Shown here in pieces: positions 63,502 through 64,000 of a stretch of 64,000 nucleotides of DNA (positions are counted from its first letter, which is position 1; every line of letters begins with the position of its first letter). Under the pieces are notes generated by a model that did no database searches, was not told the DNA's origin, and saw only the letters and a list, made by a program, of their open reading frames with translations. The stretch comes from Blautia glucerasea. GTDB lineage: Bacteria > Bacillota > Clostridia > Lachnospirales > Lachnospiraceae. The stretch is from positions 124,001 through 188,000 of the forward strand of contig NZ_JAJBMO010000004.1 in assembly GCF_020537505.1 (NCBI RefSeq), read 5' to 3'. The translations under genes were made by a program, and so were the position numbers.

Positions 63502-64000
63502 TTAATCTTCCACAAAAACAGTCGGATTCTCACACTTATGATACAGCACCATCGCCCCAAACGCCGGCATCGGCACCCTGATCACGCCAGCCTTCGCTGT
63601 ATACGCATATTCCTCAGTGGTATATCCGTCCCGGTAAGACAGCATAATTCTCTTCAACACCGAATCCTTCAGCCTGCTGATTCCCGTCTTCCAGACCTCA
63701 ATCTCCACCTCCCGGTCCTCATTCCGGTTATTCAAAATCACGATCATCCTCTCATCATGAGAAAATCTACCAAAACAAAGTCCCTGATAATCATTCCAAA
63801 GGAACACCAGTGACCCATTGCTAAGGAACTCATACTCCTTATGGATCCTGATCATATCTCTATGGAACGCGATCATCATCTGATCCTCATGGCCCCAGGG
63901 ATACGTCCTCCTGTTATCCGGATCCGTAAATCCACAGACACCAGCCTCATCTCCATAATAAACCGTCGGAGCTCCCGGCCATGTCATCTGCACCACAACG
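63502..64000 (-). CDS. GH13-family glycosidase, C-terminal part (partial)
   Basis: About 166 residues of the 3' end are visible; the gene continues beyond the right edge. The motif GAPTVYYGDEAGVCGFTDPDNRRTYPW, seen in part, is the end of the catalytic barrel of cyclomaltodextrinase/neopullulanase-type enzymes. The rest is the C-terminal beta domain, ending NPTVFVED. Such enzymes hydrolyse maltodextrins or cyclodextrins. The location next to a sugar importer fits starch-type sugar use. Confidence 0.88.
   Translation of the reverse strand, partial: VVVQMTWPGAPTVYYGDEAGVCGFTDPDNRRTYPWGHEDQMMIAFHRDMIRIHKEYEFLSNGSLVFLWNDYQGLCFGRFSHDERMIVILNNRNEDREVEIEVWKTGISRLKDSVLKRIMLSYRDGYTTEEYAYTAKAGVIRVPMPAFGAMVLYHKCENPTVFVED

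Noticed and set aside
63295..63813. Open frame of 172 codons over the foldback sequence
   Set aside because: Most of it is the inverted repeat and the reverse of the glycosidase gene, with no family resemblance.

Overview
The window reads as chromosomal DNA of an anaerobic, endospore-forming Firmicute of the class Clostridia, most likely a Lachnospiraceae member (a Blautia-like genus is a guess, not shown). The reasons are a full set of sporulation genes (spo0A, spoIVB, spoIIM, spoIIIAA-AH, cotJABC, CotF-like and SpoVB-like genes), a LexA box of the Gram-positive type in front of recA, NifS/NifU-type Fe-S assembly, moderate GC content and strong Shine-Dalgarno sites. Most genes are on the minus strand. 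No phage, plasmid, insertion sequence with a transposase, or CRISPR array is visible. || Layout. 1-9 kb: a truncated CtpE-like P-type ATPase, nifS-nifU, a SpoVB-like flippase, a DAHP synthase, xerD and spoIIM. 9-16 kb: rny, recX and recA, two small spore-coat-type genes, glgA and spo0A. 16-29 kb: spoIVB, turned round relative to its neighbours, then one long co-directional block read from right to left (Asp23-nusB-xseA-xseB-ispA-dxs-tlyA-nadK-argR-recN) and prfC. 29.5-34.7 kb: the whole spoIIIA operon. 34.8-41.1 kb: an unknown anchored protein, a UvrD-type helicase, gltX, acpP and an FtsW-type gene. 41.2-46.8 kb: a 1,189-residue secreted heptad-repeat protein facing a TetR regulator across two matching operator sites, and a DUF6062-like gene. 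46.8-52 kb: trkH-trkA, an Mrr-like membrane protein and cotJABC. 52-61.6 kb: a radical SAM gene, a lipoprotein, a YesM/YesN two-component system whose response regulator is frameshifted in an A8 run, and an ABC sugar importer. 61.9-64 kb: class II aldolase, tRNA-Tyr with a duplicated 3' end, a 191-bp foldback sequence and the end of a GH13 glycosidase. || How the genes work together. Sporulation is the main theme: master regulator (Spo0A), the SpoIVB checkpoint protease, engulfment (SpoIIM), the SpoIIIA channel and coat proteins. The second theme is housekeeping: isoprenoid precursors (dxs, ispA), DNA repair (recA, recX, recN, xseAB), RNA decay (rny) and translation (gltX, prfC). The right end is a carbohydrate uptake and use region under a two-component system. 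|| The most notable extra signals are a family of small dispersed palindromic repeats with TTACTGTTCAC ends, the large inverted repeat near 63.4 kb, the A8 frameshift in the response regulator, a probable ATA start codon for spoIIIAA, a 137-bp out-of-frame overlap of spoIIIAF and spoIIIAG, the inverted spoIVB, a structured prfC leader, and the heptad-repeat protein with its divergent TetR control region. I did not find a clear, complete new biological system.
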